Below, piece after piece: positions 33,851 through 41,169 of a DNA stretch of 41,169 nucleotides (position 1 is the first letter of the stretch; each line of letters opens with the position of its first letter). The notes under the pieces are model-generated. The model saw only the letters and a program-made list of their open reading frames with translations, was not told the origin of the DNA and ran no database searches. The DNA is from Kyrpidia sp. (GTDB lineage: Bacteria > Bacillota > Bacilli > Kyrpidiales > Kyrpidiaceae). The stretch lies in assembly GCA_029960885.1 (NCBI GenBank), contig JASBVV010000048.1, positions 1-41,169 of the forward strand, written 5' to 3'. Position numbers and translations under genes: made by a program.

Positions 33851-36253
33851 CTAGTTCCGCAGGGGTTTATTGTGTTTGAGCATATGGGCCATACGTTCCT
33901 GGGTCTTCGGTTCCCCCGCCAACGACAGAAACGCCTCGCGCTCCAGGTCCAGGAGGTACTGCTCCGACACGGCGGTCCCCGCAGGCACGTTTCCGCCGGC
34001 CAGGACCCAGGCCAGTTTCCTGGCGATTTTTTCGTCGTGTTCGCTGATATAGCCAGCCATTCTCATGATGTAGGCCCCCACGGCCATGGCGGCGTAGCCC
34101 GCTTCGCCGACCACGGGGATCTTTTTCGGCGCCGGCGGTCGATATCCCGCGTCGGCCAGTTGAAGGACTGTCCGTTTGGCGTCGTACAGGAGAGTATCGG
34201 CGTTCACCGACAAGCGGTCGACGATCCGGAGGTACCCCATTTCCCCGGCCTCGGCCGCGCTGGTGCTCACCTTGGCCATGGCGATCGTCTCAAAGGCACG
34301 ATTCACCAGAGGCTGAAGATCCACACCGCTGTTTTCCGGAATCCCTTCGATGTTTCGGATCAGCATTTCTTTCGTACCGCCGCCTCCGGGAATGACGCCG
34401 ACCCCCGCTTCCACCAGGCCCATGTATGTCTCCGCGGAGGCATGAACCCGGGATGCCGCGAAACACACTTCGGCCCCGCCGCCCAGGGTCATGGCATAGG
34501 GCGCCGCAACCACCGGTTTGTCCAAATACTTCAACCGCATGTTGGCCTGCTGGAACTCCCGAACCGAACGCTCGATCTCATCCCAGGCCTCCTGTTGGGC
34601 AGCCATCAGGATGAGGAACAGATTGGCCCCCACGCAGAAATTCCGGGATTGGTTCCCGACGACCAGGCCCCGCCAGTTTTTCGAGACTTCGTCGGCCGCT
34701 TTGAACATCATTTCCACCACATCAGGGCCGATCGCGTGATGAGGCGATTGGAAAGCGAGACAGGCGACACCGTCCCCGAGATCGTAGAGGGCCGCGCCGC
34801 TGTTTTCCATCACCACTTTGTTCTGTTCGCGGAGCGCCCGAAGGGAGATGTACTCCTCGGGCTCTTCGGTGTAGCGGATCTCCCCGCTCGTCGTGAATCG
34901 ACCGGTGCGGCCCGGCTCCCGATGGTACCACCTGTCATAGCCCCGGGACAGAAGCTCTTCCACCAGCGGCGCGATTGTCTCCCCTTCGTTGCGCATCCTC
35001 TGAACCGTTTCGGGCACACCGAGGAGATCCCACAACTCAAACGGGCCCATCTCCCAATTGAATCCCCATCTCATCGCCTGATCCACCGCCGCGATGTCGT
35101 CGGCGATCTCGGGGATTTTGGCGGCGGCGTACAGCAGGGTCTTTTTCGTCACTTTCCAAGCCAACGCCGAGGCCCGGTCCCGGCCGAACAGCAGGGCCCG
35201 CACTTTCTGCGCCGGAGAAGAGGCGTATTTCGCCTGGGCGAGGGATGGATACTCGACCTTCTGTCTTGGACGGTATTCCAAGGTCGCCGGATCCAGAACG
35301 AGAATTTCCCGGCCGCCGTCCGTCTTGACCCGTTTGTAAATGCCCCGGCCCGCCTTCTCCCCGATCCATCCCCGCTTCATCATTTCCGTGATGAACGAGG
35401 GCACTTCAAAGGCGGCCCGTTCCTCCGGAGAAGACACATTCTCCCGGACGTTGTTCGCAACATGGACGAACGTATCGATCCCCACAATGTCCAGGGTGCG
35501 GAAAACCGCGCTTTTCGGCCGGCCCATGGCCGGTCCGAACACGGCGTCCACCTCTTCCACCGTGTACCCGTCCTCCAACATCGCCTGAACGGTCGCCAGG
35601 AGGCCGTACGTTCCGATCCGGTTCGCGATAAAATTCGGCGTGTCTTTGGCCACCACGACGCCTTTCCCCAACACCCGGGCAGCAAAGCGAGCCATCTCGT
35701 CCACCACCTCCGGGCGGGTTTTCGCCGTCGGGATGATTTCCAACAGTTTCATGTAGCGCGGCGGATTGAAAAAATGGGTGCCCAAAAAGTGAGCCTGAAA
35801 CTCTTCGGACCGGCCCTCGGCCATCTGGGCGATGGACACCCCGGACGTGTTGGAACTGACGATGGTCCCCGGACGCCGGTGGGCCTCGACGCGTTCAAGC
35901 AAGGCCCGTTTGGCCTCGAGATTCTCCACAATCACTTCGATGATCCAGTGGCAGTCCGCGATCCGGCCCAAATGATCCTCAAAATTGCCGATACGGATCC
36001 GCTCGGCCGCCTTTCGCGTGTAAAAAGCGGCCGGTTTGGCCGTGAGCGCCCGGTCCAGCCCTCCTCTGACGATGCGCAGCCGTACCTCCGGATCATTCAG
36101 AGTCAGTCCCTTGGCCTTTTCCGCCTCGGTGAGGGACGGGGGAACCATGTCGAGCAGCTCGACCTCAAGGCCCACCCCTGCCAAATGGGCCGCAATCGCC
36201 GCCCCCATCACCCCCGACCCCAGCACCGCAACCCGGTTGATCGTCGTGGTCAT
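33851..36253 (-). CDS. fadN: 3-hydroxyacyl-CoA dehydrogenase / enoyl-CoA hydratase FadN
   Basis: A bifunctional beta-oxidation enzyme of 800 residues. The N-terminal NAD-binding half starts [19 protein letters not shown] and includes [13 protein letters not shown] and the [15 protein letters not shown] segment with the catalytic histidine of hydroxyacyl-CoA dehydrogenases. The C-terminal half carries the crotonase fold ([47 protein letters not shown]). The domain order is dehydrogenase first, as in B. subtilis FadN (YusL) and opposite to E. coli FadB. The ATG at 36253 follows GGAGG; the frame runs on to 36403 through a poly-A tract but has no support. It is the first gene of the operon. Confidence 0.95.
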   Translation of the reverse strand: MTTTINRVAVLGSGVMGAAIAAHLAGVGLEVELLDMVPPSLTEAEKAKGLTLNDPEVRLRIVRGGLDRALTAKPAAFYTRKAAERIRIGNFEDHLGRIADCHWIIEVIVENLEAKRALLERVEAHRRPGTIVSSNTSGVSIAQMAEGRSEEFQAHFLGTHFFNPPRYMKLLEIIPTAKTRPEVVDEMARFAARVLGKGVVVAKDTPNFIANRIGTYGLLATVQAMLEDGYTVEEVDAVFGPAMGRPKSAVFRTLDIVGIDTFVHVANNVRENVSSPEERAAFEVPSFITEMMKRGWIGEKAGRGIYKRVKTDGGREILVLDPATLEYRPRQKVEYPSLAQAKYASSPAQKVRALLFGRDRASALAWKVTKKTLLYAAAKIPEIADDIAAVDQAMRWGFNWEMGPFELWDLLGVPETVQRMRNEGETIAPLVEELLSRGYDRWYHREPGRTGRFTTSGEIRYTEEPEEYISLRALREQNKVVMENSGAALYDLGDGVACLAFQSPHHAIGPDVVEMMFKAADEVSKNWRGLVVGNQSRNFCVGANLFLILMAAQQEAWDEIERSVREFQQANMRLKYLDKPVVAAPYAMTLGGGAEVCFAASRVHASAETYMGLVEAGVGVIPGGGGTKEMLIRNIEGIPENSGVDLQPLVNRAFETIAMAKVSTSAAEAGEMGYLRIVDRLSVNADTLLYDAKRTVLQLADAGYRPPAPKKIPVVGEAGYAAMAVGAYIMRMAGYISEHDEKIARKLAWVLAGGNVPAGTAVSEQYLLDLEREAFLSLAGEPKTQERMAHMLKHNKPLRN

Positions 36254-36335
36254 TCCACAGCCTCCTCCAAAATGCCTTGACGCGTTCTTCAACCGAACAG
36301 TCGGAAGATGCAACCGACACCTTCCGACCTCCGCC

Positions 36336-36349
36336 TTTTTTTTTTTTTT
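36336..36349. repeat. 14-nt T/A homopolymer in the fadN leader
   Basis: Fourteen T on the plus strand, A on the fadN strand, directly downstream of the fadN -10 box. Such a run is very unusual for this GC-rich sequence. Confidence 0.9.
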
Positions 36350-36350
36350 C

Positions 36351-36359
36351 AGTATAGCA
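36351..36359 (-). promoter_or_regulatory. Extended -10 promoter of the fadN operon
   Basis: On the minus strand, TGCTATACT: TATACT with the TG extension. The -35 region is poor. One G separates the -10 from the A14 run, so the start site should fall inside the run. CATAAT at 36358-36363 on the plus strand overlaps it and could be the -10 of the divergent ligase gene. Confidence 0.55.
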
Positions 36360-36498
36360 TAATTCGAGATCAAAACCGAATTTCCTTCTGTTTCTGCCGA
36401 CAAGCACCCAAACCATGCAGGAGAAACCGGGCGGACGGCGTATGTATTACTGTAACGAAAACGTCAGAAATACACCGATCAGACGGGAGGGTATGACG

Positions 36499-38235
36499 AT
36501 GGTTTCCAGTCCCGAGGAACGACGCCGGCTTATCCATGAGCGGTTCCCGGTTTGGCCCCGCCGCACCCTCGGTGCCCACATGCGGGACATGTGCCGCAGG
36601 TTTTCCGACCGGCCTTTCATCATGACGGCCGACCGGGTGTACAGCTACGGGGAGATCTGGGATCTGGCCAGGGACACGGCGAAAGCCCTCATCGCTTTGG
36701 GAGTCCGGCGGCGAGATCATGTGGCTTTGCTCATGGCGAACGAACCGGAATACGTGTTTCTGAAGTTGGCGGTGGCCATGGTCGGCGCGGTGGCGGTTCC
36801 ATTGAACACCCTGCTGCGAGAAGAGGAATTGGATTACATGCTTCGTCAGTCGGACAGCCGGTGGCTGTTCATGCACTGGACGGCGGCGGGCATCGAACAC
36901 GGTCCGGTTGTGGCTCGGATCCGGGAACGGATGGCGAAAGACGGCCCAAACCAACTGCAGCAGGTGATCTGCATCGGCAGGAACACGGGCGCCGCGGACG
37001 GGCCGTTTCTCGATTGGCGCGGGTTTCTGGCATTGTCCTCAGGGGTGGCCGACGCCGCCCTGGAAGAGCGGATGCGCCAATCGGAGTATCCGGATGAGGT
37101 GAGCGACATCATCTACACATCGGGGACCACGGGCCTTCCCAAAGGGGTTATGCTCACCCACGACATGTTTTTGCGCTGCGCTTTCAGCACCACCCTGAGC
37201 CGGGCGTTCGAAGACGGACGCCGCGTGTTCACGCCGCTGCCCTACTATCACGTGTTCGCGTACGTGGAGGGACTGTTGGCCATTTCCTTTGTGGGGGGAG
37301 CGATGATCTCCATGCCGCAATTTCACCCCCGCCAGGCCCTGGCCTTGATGGAAACCCACCGGGCCACCGATTTTCTCTGCGTGCCCTCCATGTTGGTGGC
37401 GATCCTCAACCATCCGGATCGCGGCCGGTTTGACCTCGGCGCCCTGCGCGCCCTGATGTGTGCCGCCGCACCGGCTCCGGTGCCCGTCTGGGAGCGGGCC
37501 GTCCGGGAGTTGGGCCTGGAGGAGATTTGCACAGGTTACGGGGGCACCGAAGCCGTAGCATCCACGGTACATACCGAGGTCGGCGATCCCATCGAGACCG
37601 TCGTCACCCGGGTGGGCCGGATCAAACCCGCGGGCTGCACCGGCCTTCCGGAATTCGGCGGCGCCAATGTTCAGTACAAAGTGGTGGATCCCTTCACCGG
37701 GGAGGATCTGCCCGAAGGCGCCATCGGAGAACTCACCGTCCGGGGAAACACCGTCACGCGCGGGTACTACAACAAACCCGCCGAAACCGCGGCGGCCATC
37801 GACAAAGACGGATGGTTCCGAACCGGCGATCTCGGCCGGATCGACGAGAACGGCTATATCCAATTTCTCGGGCGCAGCAAAGAAATGTACAAGGTGTCCG
37901 GAGAGAATGTCTCGCCAAAGGAAGTGGAAGACGTGATCTCCCGCCATCCCGCCGTCAATCAAGTGCATGTGGTCGGAGTGCCCGATCCCCTGACGACCGA
38001 GGCCGGGGCCGCCTTTATCGAACTGAAACCGGGCGCCTCCTGCACCCGAAGGGACATCGTATCCTGGTGCCAGAACCGGTTGGCCAAGTTCAAAATCCCC
38101 AGGCACGTGTGGTTTGTGGATCCGGGAAATTGGCCCATGACAGGAACCGGAAAGATCCAGAAATTCAAACTCCAGGAAATCGCCCGGGAACGCCTGGTCC
38201 AGCACACGTCCGCACGGGAAGGGCAGCCGGAATGA
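36499..38235 (+). CDS. AMP-forming acyl-CoA ligase (long-chain-fatty-acid--CoA ligase family)
   Basis: Activates a carboxylic acid to its CoA thioester via an acyl-AMP. The 578-residue product has the P-loop-like YTSGTTGLPKGVMLTH, the A5 motif GYGGTEA, the hinge region GWFRTGDLGRIDENGYIQFLGRSKE, the GENVSPKEVED motif and the catalytic lysine in TGTGKIQK near the C-terminus. The acid is not predictable; medium- or long-chain and branched acids are all possible. I chose the ATG at 36499, eight nt after GGGAGG, over the ATG at 36493. It is divergent from fadN and its stop overlaps the ketosynthase start as ATGA. Confidence 0.92.
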   Translation: MVSSPEERRRLIHERFPVWPRRTLGAHMRDMCRRFSDRPFIMTADRVYSYGEIWDLARDTAKALIALGVRRRDHVALLMANEPEYVFLKLAVAMVGAVAVPLNTLLREEELDYMLRQSDSRWLFMHWTAAGIEHGPVVARIRERMAKDGPNQLQQVICIGRNTGAADGPFLDWRGFLALSSGVADAALEERMRQSEYPDEVSDIIYTSGTTGLPKGVMLTHDMFLRCAFSTTLSRAFEDGRRVFTPLPYYHVFAYVEGLLAISFVGGAMISMPQFHPRQALALMETHRATDFLCVPSMLVAILNHPDRGRFDLGALRALMCAAAPAPVPVWERAVRELGLEEICTGYGGTEAVASTVHTEVGDPIETVVTRVGRIKPAGCTGLPEFGGANVQYKVVDPFTGEDLPEGAIGELTVRGNTVTRGYYNKPAETAAAIDKDGWFRTGDLGRIDENGYIQFLGRSKEMYKVSGENVSPKEVEDVISRHPAVNQVHVVGVPDPLTTEAGAAFIELKPGASCTRRDIVSWCQNRLAKFKIPRHVWFVDPGNWPMTGTGKIQKFKLQEIARERLVQHTSAREGQPE

Positions 38236-39506
38236 AACGCCGACCCGTCGCCGTCACCGGAATGGGCGCCGTCACACCGCTGGGTCTCGGTGTCCCGGCA
38301 CTCTGGCGGGCCGTCATGGACCGCCGTTCCGCCGTGGGGCCCCCGGCGGATGCCCGGATTGCCCGGTTCGCCCCGGTGGTCGCCGAAATCCGTGATTTTT
38401 CACCTGTCGACCATTTGCCGAAAAAACTGGTCCGGGACACCGATCGCAACACCCAACTGGCTCTGGCGGCCGCCGCGGAAGCGCTGGCCGATGCCGGGTG
38501 GACGGCGGACCGAGCGGCGCCGCACCTGCGGGGAATCGATGGGGAACGAACGGGGATCGCCTGGGGAACGGCTTTTGGGGGTATTCCGAGTTACGAGGAG
38601 GAGGCCGCCCGGCTGGTAAAAAACCCGGAAAGCCGGGTCGGCCCCCGGGTGGTATCCAAGTCGATCCCCAACGCCGCCGCAGCCGCCATCGCCATGCGCT
38701 ACGGAATTCGCGGCCCGGCGATGACCTACACCACCGCATGTGCGGCGTCCGCCAACGCGCTGGGGGAGGCGCTGCAATGGCTGTGGCTGGACGTGGTCGA
38801 CCGGGTGGTGGCCGGCGGATCGGAAAGTCTGTTCACGCCCACAGCCTTGGGCGGTCTGCGGTCGGCGGGGGCGCTGGCCGTGGAAGGCCCGGAAGATCCC
38901 GAATCCTGGTGCCGGCCTTTTGACGTCGACCGAACCGGCATGGTCATGGGGGAAGGGGCGGCGGCGCTGGTTCTGGAACCCCTGGACCGGGCGGCGGCCC
39001 GGGGCGCCCGAGTCTATGCGGTGCTGATCGGCTACGGCGCTTCCAACGACGCCTACCACGAAACGGCCCCCCACCCGGAAGGCGAGGGGGCCGCGGCGGC
39101 CATGCGGCGGGCGCTGGTTTCCGCCGATCTGGGTCCCGGAGATATCGGCTATATCAATGCCCACGCCACATCCACCCCGGCCGGGGACCGGGCGGAATCT
39201 TTGGCATTGCGCCGGGTGTACGGCGAGCACCTCGACCGGATTCCGGTCAGCTCCACCAAAGGCGGCCTCGGCCATCTCCTGGGGGCCGCCGGGGCCGTGG
39301 AAAGCATCCTCTGTGTCAAGGCCCTGGAGACCGGGTGGATTCCCCCCACTCTCCACTGTCGCCACCCGGACCCCGACGCGCCCCCGGACCTCGTGCGGGA
39401 CGGCCCGCGCCGGCAACGGGTGGAGGTAGCCATGAGCAACTCCTTTGGATTCGGCGGACAAAACGGGGTCCTGATCTGGGCCGACTCGCGCCTCATCGGC
39501 GGCTGA
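38232..39506 (+). CDS. FabF-type beta-ketoacyl synthase
   Basis: A 424-residue condensing enzyme of the KAS I/II family, which extends an acyl chain by decarboxylative condensation. The catalytic triad is present: C170 (TTACAASANA), H311 (INAHATST) and H348 (STKGGLGHLLGAAG), with K343. The usual STKSMTGH reads STKGGLGH, a small departure near the active site. The start ATG overlaps the ligase stop by 4 bp, so the two are translated together. No acyl carrier protein, malonyl transferase or other fab gene is adjacent, so it is more likely a specialised synthase than the housekeeping FabF. Confidence 0.9.
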   Translation: MKRRPVAVTGMGAVTPLGLGVPALWRAVMDRRSAVGPPADARIARFAPVVAEIRDFSPVDHLPKKLVRDTDRNTQLALAAAAEALADAGWTADRAAPHLRGIDGERTGIAWGTAFGGIPSYEEEAARLVKNPESRVGPRVVSKSIPNAAAAAIAMRYGIRGPAMTYTTACAASANALGEALQWLWLDVVDRVVAGGSESLFTPTALGGLRSAGALAVEGPEDPESWCRPFDVDRTGMVMGEGAAALVLEPLDRAAARGARVYAVLIGYGASNDAYHETAPHPEGEGAAAAMRRALVSADLGPGDIGYINAHATSTPAGDRAESLALRRVYGEHLDRIPVSSTKGGLGHLLGAAGAVESILCVKALETGWIPPTLHCRHPDPDAPPDLVRDGPRRQRVEVAMSNSFGFGGQNGVLIWADSRLIGG

Positions 39507-39513
39507 GAATCGA

Positions 39514-39542
39514 GAGCCGGGCCGCTCCGCCGGGCCCGGCTC
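39514..39542. terminator. Shared hairpin between ketosynthase and icmF
   Basis: GAGCCGGGCC (39514-39523) pairs perfectly with GGCCCGGCTC (39533-39542), a 10-bp stem with a 9-nt loop, in the 53-bp gap between converging genes. There is no clear U run on either strand. Confidence 0.6.
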
Positions 39543-39559
39543 CCTCAACCCTTTGCGGG

Positions 39560-41169
39560 TCACATGTTCCGCCGGTACTGTCCCCCCACTTCATACAAAG
39601 CTGAAGTGATCTGCCCGAGACTGCAATATTTCACCGTCTCCATCAGTTCGGCGAACAGATTCCCGCCTTCCGTCGCCACCCGCTGCAGACGGCGCAGCAT
39701 CTCCGGCGCCCGCTCCCGGTTGCGTTCCTGAAACGCCTGGAGGTTCCGGATCTGCTCTTCCTTTTCTTCCTTGGTCGCCCGGGCCAACTCAACGGTGGTT
39801 CTGTCGGATTCGGACGGGCCGTTCGGATTGAGGAACGTGTTGACGCCGATGATCGGCAGCCTGCCGCTGTGTTTCAGTTGCTCGTAGTACAGCGACTCGT
39901 CCTGGATTTTCCCCCGCTGATATTGGGTCTCCATCGCCCCCAGAACCCCGCCCCGGTCATTGAGCCGCAGAAACTCTTGAAGCACCGCCTCTTCCACCAG
40001 TTCGGTCAATTCTTCAATGATAAACGACCCCTGAAGAGGGTTTTCGTTCTTCGCCAGGCCGAACTCCCGGTTGATGATCATCTGGATGGCCATGGCCCGC
40101 CGCACCGACTGTTCGGTGGGCGTGGTGATGGCCTCGTCATACGCGTTTGTGTGCAAAGAATTGCAATTGTCATAAATGGCGATCAGCGCCTGCAGCGTCG
40201 TCCGAATGTCGTTAAAATCGATTTCCATGGCGTGCAGGGACCGGCCGGAGGTCTGGATGTGGTACTTCAGCTTCTGACTGCGCTCGTTGCCCCCGTATTT
40301 GTACTTGATCGCCGTGGCCCAGATCCGCCGCGCCACCCGCCCGATGACGCTGTACTCGGGATCCATGCCGTTGCTGAAGAAAAAAGACAGGTTCGGCGCA
40401 AAGTCGTCGATGTGCATGCCCCGGGCCAGATAGTATTCCACATAGGTGAATGCGTTGGCCAGGGTGAACGCCAGTTGGGTGATGGGATTGGCCCCGGCTT
40501 CTGCGATGTGGTACCCGCTGATGCTCACCGAGTAATAATTGCGCACCTGGTTTTGGATGAAATACTCTTGAATGTCCCCCATCATCCGCAGAGCGAAATC
40601 GATGGAGAAAATGCACGTGTTCTGCCCTTGGTCCTCCTTGAGAATGTCCGCCTGCACCGTCCCCCGGACGGTGCGCAGGGTGCGCGCCTTGATCTCTTCA
40701 TATTCCGAGGCCGACGGCTCCCGGCCGGTTTCCCGGGTGAACTTCTCCACCTGCTGGTCGATGGCGGTGTTCAAAAACATCGCGAGAATGATCGGCGCCG
40801 GCCCGTTGATCGTCATCGACACACTGGTGTTGGGCGCACACAGATCAAAGCCCCGATACAGTTTTTTCATGTCGTCCAGAGTACAGACGCTGACGCCGCT
40901 TTCCCCGACCTTTCCGTAAATGTCCGGCCGCCGGTCCGGGTCCCGGCCGTAGAGCGTCACGCTATCGAAGGCGGTGCTCAGGCGCTTGGCCGGATCATTT
41001 TGACTCAAATAATGGAACCGCCGGTTGGTGCGCTCCGGGGTGCCTTCCCCGGCGAATTGGCGGCGGGGCTCCTCCTCGGTGCGCTTCAGCGGAAACACCC
41101 CGGCGGTGTACGGAAACGATCCGGGAACATTTTCCATCAGGATCCAACGAAGAATCTCCCCGTAGTCCT
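39560..41169 (-). CDS. icmF: Fused isobutyryl-CoA mutase IcmF (C-terminal part, cut by window edge)
   Basis: The C-terminal substrate-binding TIM-barrel and linker region of an adenosylcobalamin-dependent acyl-CoA mutase. The frame is open to the right edge, so at least 535 residues are seen. [47 protein letters not shown] and [15 protein letters not shown] match IcmF, the fusion of isobutyryl-CoA mutase with a MeaB-like GTPase chaperone, rather than methylmalonyl-CoA mutase. The B12 and GTPase domains should lie beyond the edge. It interconverts isobutyryl- and n-butyryl-CoA, or related branched acyl-CoAs. It converges on the ketosynthase gene. Confidence 0.92.
   Translation of the reverse strand, partial: DYGEILRWILMENVPGSFPYTAGVFPLKRTEEEPRRQFAGEGTPERTNRRFHYLSQNDPAKRLSTAFDSVTLYGRDPDRRPDIYGKVGESGVSVCTLDDMKKLYRGFDLCAPNTSVSMTINGPAPIILAMFLNTAIDQQVEKFTRETGREPSASEYEEIKARTLRTVRGTVQADILKEDQGQNTCIFSIDFALRMMGDIQEYFIQNQVRNYYSVSISGYHIAEAGANPITQLAFTLANAFTYVEYYLARGMHIDDFAPNLSFFFSNGMDPEYSVIGRVARRIWATAIKYKYGGNERSQKLKYHIQTSGRSLHAMEIDFNDIRTTLQALIAIYDNCNSLHTNAYDEAITTPTEQSVRRAMAIQMIINREFGLAKNENPLQGSFIIEELTELVEEAVLQEFLRLNDRGGVLGAMETQYQRGKIQDESLYYEQLKHSGRLPIIGVNTFLNPNGPSESDRTTVELARATKEEKEEQIRNLQAFQERNRERAPEMLRRLQRVATEGGNLFAELMETVKYCSLGQITSALYEVGGQYRRNM

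Noticed and set aside
33644-36280. Very long open frame on the plus strand antisense to fadN
   Set aside because: Product is His/Arg/Pro-rich with no recognisable domain and no ribosome site; it mirrors the codon bias of the GC-rich fadN gene.
36254-36403. N-terminal extension of FadN through the poly-A tract
   Set aside because: The extra residues include a Lys run encoded by the A14 tract and basic low-complexity sequence; GGAGG before the ATG at 36253 and the dehydrogenase N-terminus decide the start.
1-41169. CRISPR arrays, insertion sequences, tRNA or rRNA genes, and defence loci
   Set aside because: I saw no regularly spaced repeats, transposase motifs or tRNA cloverleaf; all sizeable genes are metabolic or housekeeping families.

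Overview
The window is one dense stretch of a GC-rich Firmicute chromosome. The gene families and order are Bacillus-like: hisS-aspS-6S RNA-rarA-cymR-cysteine desulfurase-mnmA, fadN-fadA-fadE, and a YmfF/YmfH peptidase pair. The base composition and the IcmF-type mutase suggest an Alicyclobacillaceae relative such as Kyrpidia; that is an inference from content, not a database match. I see no phage, transposon, CRISPR array, tRNA or rRNA gene.

Layout. (1) 1-5277, a molybdo/tungsto-enzyme block: an FdhF-type formate dehydrogenase with a DUF1641 partner and moeA (cut by the left edge) on the minus strand, and the sulfurtransferase gene fdhD divergent. The fdhF leader is long and structured. (2) 5575-13477, a small SPW membrane protein and then the housekeeping run mnmA, cysteine desulfurase, cymR, rarA, 6S RNA, aspS, hisS, all on the minus strand. 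(3) 13533-16270, an SsuABC/TauABC-type importer ending just before hisS. (4) 16508-21134 on the plus strand: wecB, a DUF3048 lipoprotein, an orphan response regulator with a degraded receiver, and hemL. (5) 21210-26628 on the minus strand: Nfu scaffold, a small membrane protein, two M16 peptidase-family proteins, a type II NADH dehydrogenase under an apparent Rex site, and a CPBP-family membrane protein. (6) 26777-30504: a CwlC-like amidase with half a SPOR domain, a permease/ATPase pair whose ATPase lacks several ABC motifs, a GNAT acetyltransferase, and a Gly/Tyr-rich membrane protein. (7) 30649-41169, acyl-CoA metabolism: fadN-fadA-fadE on the minus strand, a divergent acyl-CoA ligase translationally coupled to a FabF-type ketosynthase, and the C-terminal half of IcmF running off the right edge.

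How the genes work together. Cysteine desulfurase can feed sulfur both to MnmA for tRNA 2-thiouridine and, through FdhD, to the formate dehydrogenase cofactor that MoeA helps to complete. FadN, FadA and FadE provide the beta-oxidation steps. The ligase/ketosynthase pair and IcmF suggest handling of branched or unusual acyl groups.

I found no new multi-gene system such as a defence island. The most interesting signals are regulatory. Before the GNAT gene, a 12+7 bp inverted repeat buries the Shine-Dalgarno sequence in read-through RNA while a good promoter sits inside its loop, so only locally started transcripts should be translatable. The fadN operon appears to start inside a 14-nt A tract. 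The fdhF leader carries a 13-bp stem followed by a short U run, and ndh has a near-perfect Rex operator. All are sequence-level hypotheses.
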